Under the pieces are notes generated by a model. That model saw nothing but the letters and a program-made list of their open reading frames with translations, was not told the DNA's origin and searched no databases. A program made the position numbers and the translations under genes. From assembly GCF_964340395.1 (NCBI RefSeq), contig NC_135563.1:14972151-15034150 (forward strand): 62,000 nucleotides of DNA, read 5' to 3'. How positions within the stretch are numbered: the first letter of the stretch is position 1; each line of letters opens with the position of its first letter. Below, in pieces: positions 49,301-61,609 of the stretch. This DNA comes from Glandiceps talaboti. Taxonomy: Eukaryota; Hemichordata; Enteropneusta; Spengelidae.

Positions 49301-52300
49301 AGTTTTAAAGACTAGATAGTCTTTGTGTTGAAGGAGAGTGCGGGCATCATCCATTGTATGAGATGTCTGTAATAGATCCACTGCTAACTCCTCACAGGAT
49401 GAAGATAAACCTGGGGATAGAAACAGAGAAAAACATTAAACTGTCAGTTTTGATGATGATCAGAGGCTAAGAAAAGACAAACTTTCAGAGTTTGATGTTG
49501 GTTGCTATACTAAGCATTCAATACACCATCTACAATACATCATCAGGGTTAGATATGCCCTTTCTTTGCATATTGTACTAAATAATTTGATATGTCCACA
49601 TAGGACACTTGAGTAAACAAATAACAACAACTAAGTTGTCAATAGCTTAAATAACTGATTTAAAAGGATTTCTGGTTAGACTGGTGGTTACGAGATTTTT
49701 AAAGATAAATGCCCTCACACTTATGGGAGAGAGAAGGGACTAGTAAAATGTCTGGTAAATCCACTCACCCATATATTTTATTAATTGAGATTGGAGGATC
49801 TCAAATAGTTGATGAAAAACACACTGCTTATTATACAACAATCAGGCAACCATACCAGTTTATTCCAAGCTATAAGATGTTTCGTTTTAACATTGCCTTT
49901 CATATTTTCAGAACGATATTTTGAGTTTTTCAATGTAAACTATTATTACACTTGTATACTCTTTAAAAGCATGCTTGGGTGGAAACTCACAATGCTGATG
50001 AAGATTGAATAGTTTAAGCCAAAATTAAACCCAATTCTTGCTAGAATATACATGTAAAAGGTAGATATCTGCATCAACTTACTTGCATATGTAGCATTAT
50101 CATCCTTAGACTTGGCAATATGTCTGAATATTTTACTGTAGTTCAAAGCTGTCAATAAAGGCAATGGTGATTTCAGTATCAATTCCGGTTCTGCTATACT
50201 TTCTGCTATGCTGAAATCATTGGTTATCTCATGGTCCTATCAAAACAAAAATGAGAAATCAACAATGTTTTAACAATCTGTTATTTTTACATAGTCATTT
50301 CTACACTCTGTCACTTTCTATACTTTCTGCTATGCTGAAATCATTGGTTATCTCATGGTCCTGTCAAAACAAAAATGAGAAACCAACAATGTTTTAACAA
50401 TCTGTTATTTTTACAGTTATTTCTACACTCTTCACTTTCTATACTTTCTGCTATACTGAAATCATTGGTTATCTCATGGTATGAAACATTAGCAAAGTTT
50501 ACAGTCTTTTATTTTTTTAATTATTTCTACGTTCTTTCATTTTCCTGACCTAAATTTTGTTGCATTTTCTTTATCTTAGCACGACTTGTAATTATTTCTC
50601 TCTCAGACTGGGTCAATAAACCATGATTTAATCAAATTTTATGAACTTTGTATTTTAAACTACTATTAATCTATATTTACAAACAACTTATTTTTGTGAC
50701 AACCAAAATAAAGTCCTTGGTATCTACCTCATTCTTATTGACAAGGAAGTCTTGATAGAGTATCTCCAACGCCAGCTGTCTTGGTACTTTCCCCGAGACA
50801 AGATTAGGATCAGCACCCATCTCTAACAATGTAATCAGTGTACTTTGACGTTGACTGCGTGCTGCCATGTGAAGTGCTGTATCACCTGTCTTTTCTTTAA
50901 CGTTGACGGTTGGGTTGCCAGGACTGCCGACTAATATCCTGATTTCATCAGTATCAGAGTCTTGAGGTAACTTAAAGATGTAGTGTAATGGAGTCCTTCC
51001 ATGCAGATCAACTGTCAGAGATACGAGTCATACAAAATATCATTATCAATTTATTGAACTTATCTAATTCACAAAGCTTCATTTGTGTTAGTAACATGAG
51101 TAAATAGTAAGGAGTATTTTTCTGGTATTCTAAGACTTGTCATAAATGCAGAATATTCATCAATCTACCATCTTTCTGTAATGTTGTATCTAATATAAAC
51201 TGAGGTCACTTCATATTATATTGAGTATTCAAATTTATGCTAATGAGTTGTTATCAATGTAGAATATTCATCAGCCTCATATCATGTAATATATAGCCAA
51301 TGCAGGATGTATGGGTAGTTAGTATTCATTTATGCTAATTAGAGTATTCTAGTATTCAAATTAATGCTAATGAGTTATTATCAATGCAGAATATTCATCA
51401 GCCTCACATCATGCACTATAATGTCAATACAGGATGTATGGATAATTAGTATTCTATTATGCTAATTAGAGTATTATAGTATTCAAATTTATGCTAATGA
51501 GTTATTATCAATGCAGAATATTCATCACCCTCACATCATGCACTATAATACCAATACATGAAGTATGGGTATATGCATGACAACTAATCAAAGGACCATT
51601 TATGTTAACTTATCTTTGTTATTTTTTAATGATATAATTTACTGTCAGAGATAATTTCATTTCCAGATATCAGTTAAATTTAATTTAATAATTGATCTTA
51701 TACTTTTAGAGTCCCTGATGCAAAGAGACATCCAGTAAGATGAATAGATGAACAAATAAATACCTACCTAGAGAAGCATCAGCACCATTGTCTACCAACA
51801 ACTGCATAAGATCCTCCTTCCCATATTTAGTAGCTGGAGGAAAAAAATGACATTTGTTAAAATGCATATTACAGTAACTACATTATTCACTTTATCATCT
51901 GCTATGTCATTTTATTTTACTAGTAAATCTGATCATTTATGCAAAGACAAACAGGTCAGATGAATTTCCTTATACTGACCACCTTGACAGTGTTTGTTGT
52001 AGTTATTGAAATTAAAGTGCAAATAGCATGATAGTAACTAGAACATTTTATGGTGAGGGAGAGTTTTGTTACATTCAATGTCTTACTTTATATGTTGTAC
52101 ATCATGAAGTAATTACTATATTGAGACATCTTTTAGTGTGTAGCTGTACAGATATAGTTCACAGCATATTATCAGGCATGATGAAAAGTAATGCTGTGTC
52201 CACATCAATAGATAGAAACAACACTGCACTATGAGATGACATTAGCATTGAACTATAGGTTTGTGACAGCATTGTACTATGGGATTATATTAGCATTGCC

Positions 52301-55300
52301 CTATACGCTATAGGTTGGTGACAACATTGCACAATGAGATGACATTAGCATTGCCCTATAGAGTGGTGACAGCATTGCCCTATAGGATTGCAACTGTTTT
52401 GCCAATAGGAGAGCAATAATATTGCCCTATAGGATAGCATAACTAATTGCAACATGGTTGCCCTATAGGGTTGTGACAGCATTGCACTATGAGATGACAA
52501 CACAGCTGCCCTATTGGGTGGTGACAGCATTTCACTACAGGATGACAACTGAGTTGCAATATAGGATGGCAACAGTATTGCCAAATATGATCAGTATAAA
52601 CTATACTGCCACAGGGTTGCCACACAGGATGGCAACAGTATTGCCAAATATGATCTGTATAAACTATATAACCACAGGGTTGCATCACAGGATGGCAACA
52701 GGATAGAATGGCAATTACAATGTAGTACATGCATAAGGGTGCCCCAATAGGATTATTTTGTAAATGAACACTGGTTTCTTTCAGTTAGCTATCAATTTTA
52801 ATACACACTTACCAACATGTAATGGTGTGAGTCCGTTATCATCAGCAATATTTAAATTAGCTCCACTCTCAATAAGTAATTTTGTACATGCCACAGAGTC
52901 TTCAATGGGTAATTTCTCTGCGATCACTCTAAACAATGCAGTTTCACCATTAATTTCCTGGATGTCGGGATCAGCTGAGTGATCTAAAAGTACTTTCATG
53001 GCTGGAGATTTACCTGTCAGTAACAGTAAAAATTATTTATTAAACTTTTATGACTATACAAATACTGTAGATATTGATTACTTTGAGCAAAACAAACAAA
53101 AACTCTATTGTCTATGTCATGGTAGTTTCCATGACCATCTGTGAAAATTTGGGATTATTGTCATCAAATTCTTTGGCTCAATGAGACTAATATTTTATGA
53201 CTGTATTTAACATAAACCAAGAGTCAAAAAAATTCATTCTTATACATAATTTCTGTTTTATTTTCATTGTGAGATAAGTAAAAGTATGTCTTAGATACAC
53301 ATTTCAGGTTTGCAGTACATATTTAATGATAAGCTTAAGGTGATGAAACCTGTCAAAGTGTAAACATTTCGGGGTTTTTTAACTTAAACTTTGGAAATGA
53401 AGCAGAATAAGTGTTTTCTTTCAACAAAGTAACAATGATATATAACCAAGCCCTCTTGAAATTTCCGACAGACCTGTTGTTAAAATGAAACTCATACTTC
53501 ACAGTGTTTCACTTTATTTGAAAATGGTATTAGCTTGGAATCCATGCAGTTTGGATTTTTTACATTCGTTTTTCCAATCACAAATTGGAAAGACGAACGT
53601 AAAATCCAATCCGCATGGATTCAAGGCTAAAATGGTATTGAAATTAACAGCCACCAGACCAACAATTTTCCCTTCCTGATCCTTCACTGACAATTTACAT
53701 CAAGTGCTACTGGTTACAGAAGTGAAACATTTCTAGGGAGAATACTCATACATATAGACAACTTTCATAAAATCAGCTCTTATCAAAAGGAAAGACATTC
53801 TGCAGAGTTAACAGATATTATATATTACATTTATCTAACCTAAAGAAATATAGTTTTCTTAATGGATGCAACAAAGATTCTATTCTATTCTATTCTATTC
53901 TATTCTATTCTATTCTATTCTATTCTATGCTATTCTATTCTATAGAGTTACATGATTCAAAGAGATGTACAACATATTACCTCTGAAGGCTGCATAATGA
54001 AGTGCTGTTTCTGATCTGTTATTTGTCATGTTTGGTGAAGCTCCAGCATCAAAAATTATAGAGAGTATTAAATTCAGATCAGGATGACATTGTTCTACAA
54101 CAATATGCAGTGCTGTCTCTCCTGCACTGTTTTGGACATCTGCACAGTAAAAAGGCAAAAATAATTAATAATAATTAATTTTCAGAATCAAAATCTGGTA
54201 CCAAGATTAGAAAAAAGAATTTTCCACATCAGATATTCTAATATTTAGAATATATAGATATAAGTGTTTTTTTCTTTAAGTCATTTGCACAGCAGACAGA
54301 CAGATGAATGGACAAACAAACAGACAGATACTTTACCGGAGGAGTCTGGAGGGGTATCACATGACACCCATGTGATTATTAAACAATAGAGCAATAGTCT
54401 GTACTTGACCAAGCTATAGCACTACTAAACCATATAATTATGTAAAAGTACAAAAGTTTAGTCATGCAACAAATCCTGCTGAGCTTGTTTCTATGGAAAC
54501 AAGCCTGTCAAGATTACTCCAATAAAAAACAGAACTAAAGCCTACCTGGATTAACTCCTTGTTTTAAACACATGCTAATAACACCACAGTTTCCAGCACT
54601 TGCTGCTTCCAAAAACTGTTGACTTTGTGCATCTAACTCTTCCACGTCTTCTACCAAATGTTCGTCTTCCTTGTTCTTTTCTCTGTCCATTATCTTCCGG
54701 AATTTTCCTCCAATATCTTTAATCTCCGTCAGTTTGGAGAAGATGTTACCGGATTGCTCTTTCTTTGCCATGTCTTTTTTGTGACGCTTAATATTCTAGA
54801 AAACAGTAAAGAATGAAAACAAACATTTGACTTAATTCTGGCTGACAAATTTTATATCCCTGTGATAAGGCCTTTAAAAAATGTGTGTGGTTCCGATTAC
54901 GCACAATTTTAGAATAGGTGGGGTAGGTAGATTTTTTTTTTTTTTTTTTTTTTTCAAGTGTGACGCTGAGTGTCTAGTTCAGGTACCGGTATTTATGTTT
55001 TCCGTTGTTTTCCATATGGTCTCTGTGTTATTAGTTTCTTCCCATCAGATGTACAGCCATTACTGATTGGAAGAACAGTTTTATATTGTCTTTTTTAATA
55101 AGTTCATGTCAGTTTCTGCATCCACTATTTCTTGCGAGACTTCACAATTTTCAAAATTTTATTTTATTTTTCTTGATTATGTCACAGTGATTACATAACA
55201 AAAAGTTTTGGGTCGGCAGTAAAAAACTAGGTGAGTTCAGGTAACCGGAACCAAACTATTTTTTTTATGCCTATTAAAGTAAAGGAATCAAAATCTGTGG

Positions 55301-58300
55301 AAATGTTCACCTTAAAGGGTTATGTTTCAGTCCCAGGTCATTGCATTTAGTGTTTGCTATCGGTGGAGCAAGAAGGATTACATACAATTATAATCATTCC
55401 TTTTGTTTTGAATCAACTTCTTCTATAGGTCTGCCAAACAACAGTTTTTCCTATCTAGATTTCATCCTAACCTGTAGTACACCTCTAAGTCTATATTTCT
55501 GTTTACTTCATTTATACGCCTATACACATCAAATTTCCAAACCTTCTTTTTCAAATTCTATGTGTGAAATTTTGATAATTTGTGATGTACGTTTTTGTAA
55601 TGTCTCTATAGTGTTTATTTCAGTGTTGAGGAGAGATTGTAGAATCTATGGTATGTACACTTCAATCGTGTCACTGCAAGTACACCGATAAGTTTTATGG
55701 GTACTAGTTCCAAGAGACAGAGTCAATCAGAATATGATAAGTCTTTCATTCAAGGGGTTGATTTGTAGATTTGGAGGCTGTCTAAAATGAGTATGCATAT
55801 TCCAAGTAAAAAAATGTAAAGTCTAATCAGCTAGTCCATGATACAACTAAAGACATCAATTTGCTGATTGCATGATCTTTGTTATCCAATCAACATTTAC
55901 TTTGTTGTCTATGTTGACACTGAGGTCTTCCTCTGCTGTGACATAATCTAAATTCACAGGATGATAAGGTGTTCGCTTGATATCAGTTGATTATGGAATG
56001 TCCATCCACGTTGCAACACTTCACATTTTTGTGGATGAAATAAACCAGATGCTTGACCAATACTGAAGTGAACTCCAGACCTGTTAGAGTGTGTAGTAGG
56101 GCCATTATCAACATCATTATTAACTTTTGTACAAATAGATTTGGCCAATCATTCTATAAGTATTGTATGTTATATTGAAGACCCTAGAGTTCTATGGTCT
56201 ACTTTCCATAAACTTCCACTGTTGCTGTACCAGTATATCTCCTATTATAGCTACAAGTCAGTGTTTGTTTTTGTTTTCACTGGTACCAACCATAGCCTTG
56301 AAATTGAGTACTCAGAAAACACACTACACCTCATATCAAATAAAAATCAACTGCCACAAAAATTTCTGAGCCCATATATGACATACTTCATTTTGAGGGA
56401 AAATACCATGTCTACTATCCATTGGACTTTTTACATTGGAGTGCAAAAGTAATGAGTAGAACAGTCCTGATTAATAAATTCAATTCTGACTTTTTACATT
56501 ACTCTCCTATATAGAATAGAATAGAATAGAATAGAATAGAATAGAATAGAATAGAATAGAATAGAATAGAATAGAATAGAATAGAATAGAATAGAATAGA
56601 ATCTTTATTGCATCCATTAAGAAAACTACATTTCTTCATTGGATTTTCTGCAATAAGTGTTTTGTGCTAAAACAAACTAGTAAACATATAAACTAGAGTA
56701 ATAATAGTTAACAAAAATAAAACAAATAAGGTTGATGTTTTCATTTATATGATTACTTTTGAGAGTCTCTGGTCTTGACCAAGAAACCAACTGTAAATTT
56801 GTACATTATTTGGAAATTATAGCCATTTAAAAGTATATAATCATCTATCATCTATAGTCAAATTTCATTCTCTCAAAATGCACAATAAGAGCACTTGGCA
56901 ATTTTGTAATTTTTTATATACAAATCATAAGAACAGAATATATTTAATCATATATTCATTCATTTATCTAATTTTTTTCTGTGTATGTTGTAACCAATTA
57001 TGTTTTGTAAATGTGTAATTTGGGCTGGTGGCCTTTAAGAATGATACATATCATTATTATAATCATCTGTCATTGTTAGCCAAAAAAAGATACACATACT
57101 TCATGAAGATGAAAATCAACAAACGTCATATCACCTCATGTGTCCTGTTTACTTTAGGGGTAAAGAATTCTTATAATATGGAATTTTGATATTGCCATGG
57201 ACAATAAACTAGAGACACATTGCAATAAATGGCATGAAATAACAGAGTCACTGATTAAATGTTTTACACTTGAAAACAAGTGACTGATGTAATATTCACT
57301 GAAAATTGTCAATATAAACCCTTTGAAAATTGTCAGAGAAAATTATTTTGTTACTTTATCTCATAAAGAAGTGTATTTGCATTGCATTAGGTCAGCTGAG
57401 GACACACATGTCACCTGATCAAACCTTGAGAAATATGCTGGTAAGGTATGGTGGTCAACACAGGTATCTCTAGAGTAAATACATGTTATGCCTAACAACA
57501 TGCTAATAAAAATGTTCTGGTTGGCAAATCCCCACTAGTCATAGTCTGTTTTCACTGGAATAGTTATTTATTTTAAGATGTTAAAAACAGTACATGCTAG
57601 GAATGATTCGTACCTTTCACTACTGTAAGCAAAAGTTCATTACCACCCTTGTCATAAACTGGCCTAAGTATCTGAGTATGAATACAATATGTTTGAAGGT
57701 CTAGCTTAGCCTACCTGTAGACTTGAACCACTATACTATTCCACTATCCTAACTGACATTTTGGGGTTTTTTATTTTCACTCCATTCCGAAAATTCAAAA
57801 AATCAAACTGTCAGTTAGAATAGCAGAATAGTGTAGCGATAGTCGTTCTCAAGTCTACATATAAGCTAGGCCTACTTAAGATTAAGATTAAATTTAGGAA
57901 TCAAAAACAAAACGATAGAGAAAGTTGGTCAAAAACAAAAGAATGATCCTGTGTAGTCCTTATGACTCCACTGATAGGATAACACTAATGCAAGAATGTG
58001 GGATTGAAACACTGGCCTTTAAAATTAATCCAAACAACTGCAGTGATGATGGTTAAGTGGTTAGTGTGGCCAGCTAGGAGCCCATAAGGAATCTGTACGT
58101 TGCCAATTTGAGTCTGAATGGCTAAAGTCCTTTAACACAAGATTTGAAATGGAGTTGTCAACCTAGAAGCTGTATCAATGGATATCTGGTAGGATAAAAA
58201 TTGCTGGGTAAAGGATTTAAAAAGACTGCACTTACCTTTTTATCTCCCCTTAAAATATCCACAATATGTTGGTTTACAGGGTCCTTCAATAGTGCTTCAT

Positions 58301-60930
58301 CTAAGGGGGTCCTTTTGTCAGCATTCTTGGTTTTCACATTAGCACCTTCGGACACAAGAATCTGAAAATAAATCACAAATAAACTTCAAAATGATGCCTG
58401 AAACTAAATTCATACATGGCTCTATCACTTTTCTTTCACGTATATGTTAGCTTTAAGTGGTGGATTTAAACAAAAAAAACTTACTTGGACTTGATGTAGT
58501 TATAGCCCGTGTTGCAGTTATCTGATGTGTGTGTTGTCAAGTGCTATCCCTTATGTTTAGTGGTAAGAATGTATTTCTCCTGGTATATAATACAGTCAGT
58601 ACCTAAGATGTACAGGGAGGTCTACTCCTATTATAATATTTTGGAACAGTCCAGTTTTATGATTGGAAGATTAATGATCATGTGACTACCACTTCAGCCA
58701 ATCATTTCTGACTGCTGGGGACAACTATCATAAGAGAGTTGTTTTTTGAGAGAATCATTAAAATTGGCAAATATTGAGTCACAAACATGAAGGACAATTC
58801 TATAGATCTACCTTCACCTTTGTAAGGTATGTAAACACCATGCTTTGCTGAATACACAAACATTAAGCCCAATCATACCAATGTACTAAAAACTAAAATA
58901 TGGTACCATTAAAAATATATGTTCATTTTAATTTCACAAGATTTGATGAACTTTGTACCTCAAAAATACCAGCACATATTGTACAAGTTTCAGTAAAAAG
59001 CAATTTCCACAAATTTCCTACTTTGAGCTTGGGCCTCTTGTCAGCTTTTTCTGAGAAAATAATATTCTAAACTTAGTAAGTTTTCAACAGGTATCTTCTA
59101 GCACCTAGCCACATACACTTGACACAACAAATCAATTGTCAATTCAAGTTTTATCAAATACTTTTATTTACTTATTTATTTATTATCCTTTCTTGCATAG
59201 GAATAAATTGTTTCATTAGCCATCACATGGGGTAATTCTGAATAACTTCAAGCCAACTGGTCATCTTGAACAAAAATCGATATATATATGGCAGTATATA
59301 GAAAGGATATAATATACAATGTATTCTATACAATAAAAGCATAATAAAATTATGTAAACTATATTGAATGAGAAAGAAAGCAGAAGAGTTAACGCCTATA
59401 CAAATTTTCTTTTCACCATAAAAATGCTATCTTAATGAATTTCACTGTATTTCTATTCTAGCTTGTCACTTAGTACTTTACCTTCTAATTGACTGACAGA
59501 GTCAGTGACTTTGCTAAGGGTTGGGAACCCCTGTAACATGGGAAGTGGGAAATCTGGTAAAACTGCAGTTTCCCATACATTATAATACCATAATTAAGGT
59601 GGAGAACCCCGGTAAAATGAGTGGAACACAGGTAGATTTTACATACATACTACCCTTAACAAAAACACTGGTGGGAAACCCTGGTATGGGGAACTCAGGT
59701 AGATTTTACCTACTTACCACTGGTATGGTACCCTCAGGTAAACTGACAGGGTATTAAACTCAGGTAGACTTTACCTGCTTACCACTCTTACTGAGTAACA
59801 AAAACACTGAAAGTAATGTGTTCCATTGTGTCACGTCTCTCTTTACATGTCACAATCTGACAAACTGAAACTGTACTTACTTGTAAGATATCCGTTTTAT
59901 CTTTGAAAACAGCAGTATGTAATGCTGTGTTTCCTTGGCTATCCTGCATATGTAGTATCAGCTTGTCAGGGCTCAAATATAACAGCATCTTTATTATCTC
60001 AATATTGCCTCTAGCTACAGCAAGTTGTAGTACAGTTTTCTTTTGACCAGTACCTACAATGAACGGGTCTGCTCCTTTGCTTAAAAGCAGGGAAACTATT
60101 TCTGGGTTACCTGAAAAAAAATCAAAGAAAAAAAAGTTAACTTGGACCAGTTGATTTATTTTCAGCAAATACGTCATTGTAGCAGTACTTCATTTCTCAG
60201 ACCAGTAGGCTCAAGAAGTTGTTAATAAATCATGGTTACATCTTTGGTCAGCTAATATGGTATAAGGGTTGCCATCGAACCGTTTCTTCTTCTTCTTTTT
60301 TTTTTTAAATATTGGGGAAAGTGATGGCAATTTTGAACGCGGGACTCATATTTCAAACACAGCAGAACCAATGACATAGATATGCGTCTTGTAGTGACAC
60401 AGAATGACCACAGTATATATTCCATATTTTTTGTTAACCCTGGCTCCTGCATGGTAATATAATAGGTTACCAACCTCCATTAATAGCATGGTGAAGTATA
60501 CTGAAACCATCTTCGTCTGCATTTGTAAGTATTGTCTTCAAGTCATAATCACTCACTTCCTGGACATCAACACTAGACAGTCTCCTAAGCCTACCAATAT
60601 TTAATGAAGTGTTCATATTTAAAAAGGACGTTCTTTGAGACAATCTTCTTGGTAGAGTACTTGGTGCAGTACGTCTATATGACTTGCCAGTCAGCTGACT
60701 CAGGTGTAGCTGAACAGTTTCAAGATATCCCATAGCAGCAGCATCATCTAATGGTCTCCTGTTTGCGATGTTGCGAATCTTGATGTTTGGTTTGGCAATG
60801 TTGTACATCAATTCAAGAATATGTAGCAAGTATGGGTTGGAGGCTAGATGAACACAAGTATTGCCATAGCAATCTTGAGCATTTATGTCAATTTCAGCTT
60901 TGATAAGGTACTCCACAAATTCTTGTTCAT
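41271..60930 (-). CDS. TRPC/TRPN-like cation channel with two ankyrin blocks, 5' partial
   Basis: Seventeen exons, all phase-consistent, minus order: 60475-60930, 59881-60110, 58236-58361, 54546-54795, 53981-54139, 52813-53013, 51768-51833, 50728-51011, 50083-50236, 49277-49410, 46942-47713, 46358-46505, 45418-45607, 44559-44717, 43055-43194, 42328-42505, 41271-41456. They give 1277 residues, the first split; the N-terminus lies beyond the window. Ankyrin block A covers about 1-270 (GNTALHTAVF, ADKRTPLDEAL). A basic/acidic linker covers about 270-340. Block B covers about 340-580 (GETALHIVVEQ, SETALHYAAFRG, NGLTPLHVATKYGK, GDTALHMAARS). A TRPC-type pre-S1 region with SPLPLLTALNYSKIF follows, then S1-S5 (about 700-957), pore GLLDIEDFE (about 1005-1013), S6 with VIVLLNMLIAKISNTYANI, and a TRP box NSRVEWNYARANL with LPIPFNFI. 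The C-terminus is charged and coiled-coil (LEDEMRILWDEMILW). It should be a plasma-membrane Ca2+/Na+ channel. TRPC versus TRPN assignment is unresolved. Confidence 0.88.
42742..42804. repeat. (TTTA)n microsatellite
   Basis: TTTA units in the TRP intron between exons 15 and 16. Confidence 0.95.
43228..43540. repeat. Degenerate tandem repeat, three units of about 105 bp, in a TRP intron
   Basis: Units share TT.TA.A.AAG.CTGGCTT..A.CTTG..CTGGAGAT and TTTTATCTCT, then a break at GATG or GACT. Identity is low, so it is old. It lies upstream of exon 15. Confidence 0.65.
43855..43951. mobile_element. Solo right end of the TTAA-flanked MITE
   Basis: CAAAGTAAATACCCAATCCT then CATCCATATGGCCACT and TTAA (43948-43951) match the right end at 1018-1057. 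No left end is found upstream, so it is truncated or decayed. Confidence 0.7.
46040..46325. repeat. (CTGT)n microsatellite region
   Basis: Interrupted CTGT units, with a pure run at about 46267-46323, next to TRP exon 12. Ser/Val/Cys/Leu-rich frames across it are artefacts. Confidence 0.9.
47880..48565. repeat. Tandem repeat, four units of about 180-205 bp with G- and C-runs
   Basis: Units begin at about 47881, 48085, 48270 and 48451 with ATAATCCAAA, include CCATATATCTAGTGATTTTA then CACAGA, ACCAGCACTA and CAGTAACAGTAG. Units 1 and 2 carry pure G-runs of 10 or more (48018, 48050); unit 2 starts with a C-run of about 17 (48126). It lies in the TRP intron between exons 10 and 11. Confidence 0.9.
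50196..50485. repeat. Tandem duplication across the TRP exon 9 acceptor
   Basis: A unit of about 121 bp that begins inside exon 9 (TATACTTTCTGCTATGCTGA) and includes its acceptor and upstream intron is repeated at about 50319 and 50440. The second copy keeps a CAG acceptor before GACCATGAGATAACC; the third is broken before the acceptor. Confidence 0.85.
51130..51585. repeat. Tandem repeat, three to four units of about 126 bp, in a TRP intron
   Basis: ATGCTAATGAGTT.TTATCAATG then CAGAATATTCATCA.CCTCA recurs at about 51238, 51365 and 51491, with a decayed first unit near 51145. Between exons 7 and 8. Confidence 0.85.
52170..52725. repeat. Minisatellite of short units based on TTGCCCTATAGG
   Basis: Short variable units (about 30-40 bp) with GTGACAGCATTG, CCCTATAGG and AGGATGGCAACAGTATTGCC. 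Pro/Ser/His frames across it are artefacts. Between TRP exons 6 and 7. Confidence 0.8.
53840..53943 (+). mobile_element. Retroelement 3' end with (ATTCT)n tail
   Basis: GTTTTCTTAATGGATGCAAC then AAAGATTCT leads into a pentanucleotide tail. The same end, inverted, is at 56512-56640. A conserved 3' end with a simple tail is typical of a LINE or SINE; no coding part is recognised. Confidence 0.55.
54886..55255. mobile_element. MITE-like element, copy 2 (inverted relative to copy 1)
   Basis: Matches 8853-9200 in reverse orientation along its whole length, from TGTGGTTCCGATTACGC to ACCGGAACCAAA. It lies in the TRP intron between exons 3 and 4. Contains a T-run of about 22. Confidence 0.7.
55256..58235. 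other. Large part of the TRP intron between exons 3 and 4
   Basis: No exon was found. A 116-codon plus-strand frame at 55341-55691 has no recognised similarity and no supporting signals. Apart from the retroelement tail, the sequence is AT-rich and ordinary. Confidence 0.5.
56512..56640 (-). mobile_element. Retroelement 3' end with (ATTCT)n tail, opposite strand
   Basis: The minus strand reads GTTTTCTTAATGGATGCAAT, AAAGATTCT and a tail of about 18 ATTCT units. It is the inverse of the element at 53840-53943, 2.6 kb away in the same intron region. Confidence 0.55.
59503..59810. mobile_element. Candidate short element with CAGTG termini
   Basis: CAGTGACTTTGCTAAGGG at about 59503 is matched inverted by CCCTTAACAAAAACACTG at about 59653-59670. 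Related sequence TGTTTTTGTTAAGGTTTGGG lies near 41922. CAGTG-type ends occur in hAT transposons. The following part to 59810 repeats CAGGTAGATTTTACCTACTT-like units. Confidence 0.4.
60283..60467. repeat. Dispersed repeat C, copy 3 (truncated)
   Basis: Carries the right part of repeat C: TTGGGGAAAGTGATGGCAAT, CTCATATTTCAAACACAGCA and ACAGTATATATTCCATATTT. It ends only about 8 bases from TRP exon 1 of this window (60475). Confidence 0.75.
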
Positions 60931-61238
60931 CTGGTGACAAAAAAAAATATCAAACTGAGCTGAAGGGAATATCAATTTAGATTTACAAGTATACTGTTAT
61001 TTTTGACAATCAAGTGAACTCTACACTGTAACTTTTGTTAACAAGTTACATGTACATACTTCCCTTCCACCCTTACCCCCCCCCCCCATTAAAATAAGCT
61101 GATAACAATGATTAGAAGCTTACAAAATGACACACATTTGTTATGTTAATGATATGTATAGTACGCAAGTATCCTAAGGTGGACTTCATTGCTATACATG
61201 AAGTCCTAGCGGTAGGAAAATCCATGCTATGATAGTCT
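60931..61238. other. Gene-free stretch upstream of the first visible TRP exon
   Basis: TRP intron sequence with a C-run at about 61077-61087. The preceding TRP exon was not found in the window; it must end in phase 1. Confidence 0.5.
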
Positions 61239-61609
61239 AGTTCCTATATGCTGTGTTACGATTACTACGATCATCTCAACTCACGTATAGGGAAAGTCAT
61301 TATTCCAGCACAAAAATCTGTGCTACCCCCGACTGAGTTCATCATATAAATGTGATGACGTTATCGAATTCCCACATGATTTTAGTTTTAGACATTGGAG
61401 TTGGAGTTCGGTTAAAAAGCAGTTGTCTAAAGGAACTAACCAATTGCAACTGCCTGACAATTTGTGATGGATCACTTCTGACATGTGTCGTTTACCCTTC
61501 ACCCAGTAGGAATAGTGCAGATTTTTGTGCTAGAATGACGACTTTCTGTTTCTCTATACGTGAGTGGAGATGATTGTAGCAATAGTATCCATCATATAGG
61601 AACTAGAAA
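61239..61609. mobile_element. Foldback element of about 370 bp
   Basis: The arm from 61239 (TCTAGTTCCTATATG, then ATCATCTC.ACTCACGTATAG and AGCACAAAAATCTG) is inverted from about 61500 to 61609 (ending CATATAGGAACTAGA). Arms are about 95 bp and imperfect. No coding capacity; a frame at 61352-61573 crosses an arm and is an artefact. Confidence 0.75.

Noticed and set aside
55341-55691. 116-codon plus-strand frame in a TRP intron
   Set aside because: No recognisable motif, no supporting promoter or splice sites, and composition like the surrounding intron.
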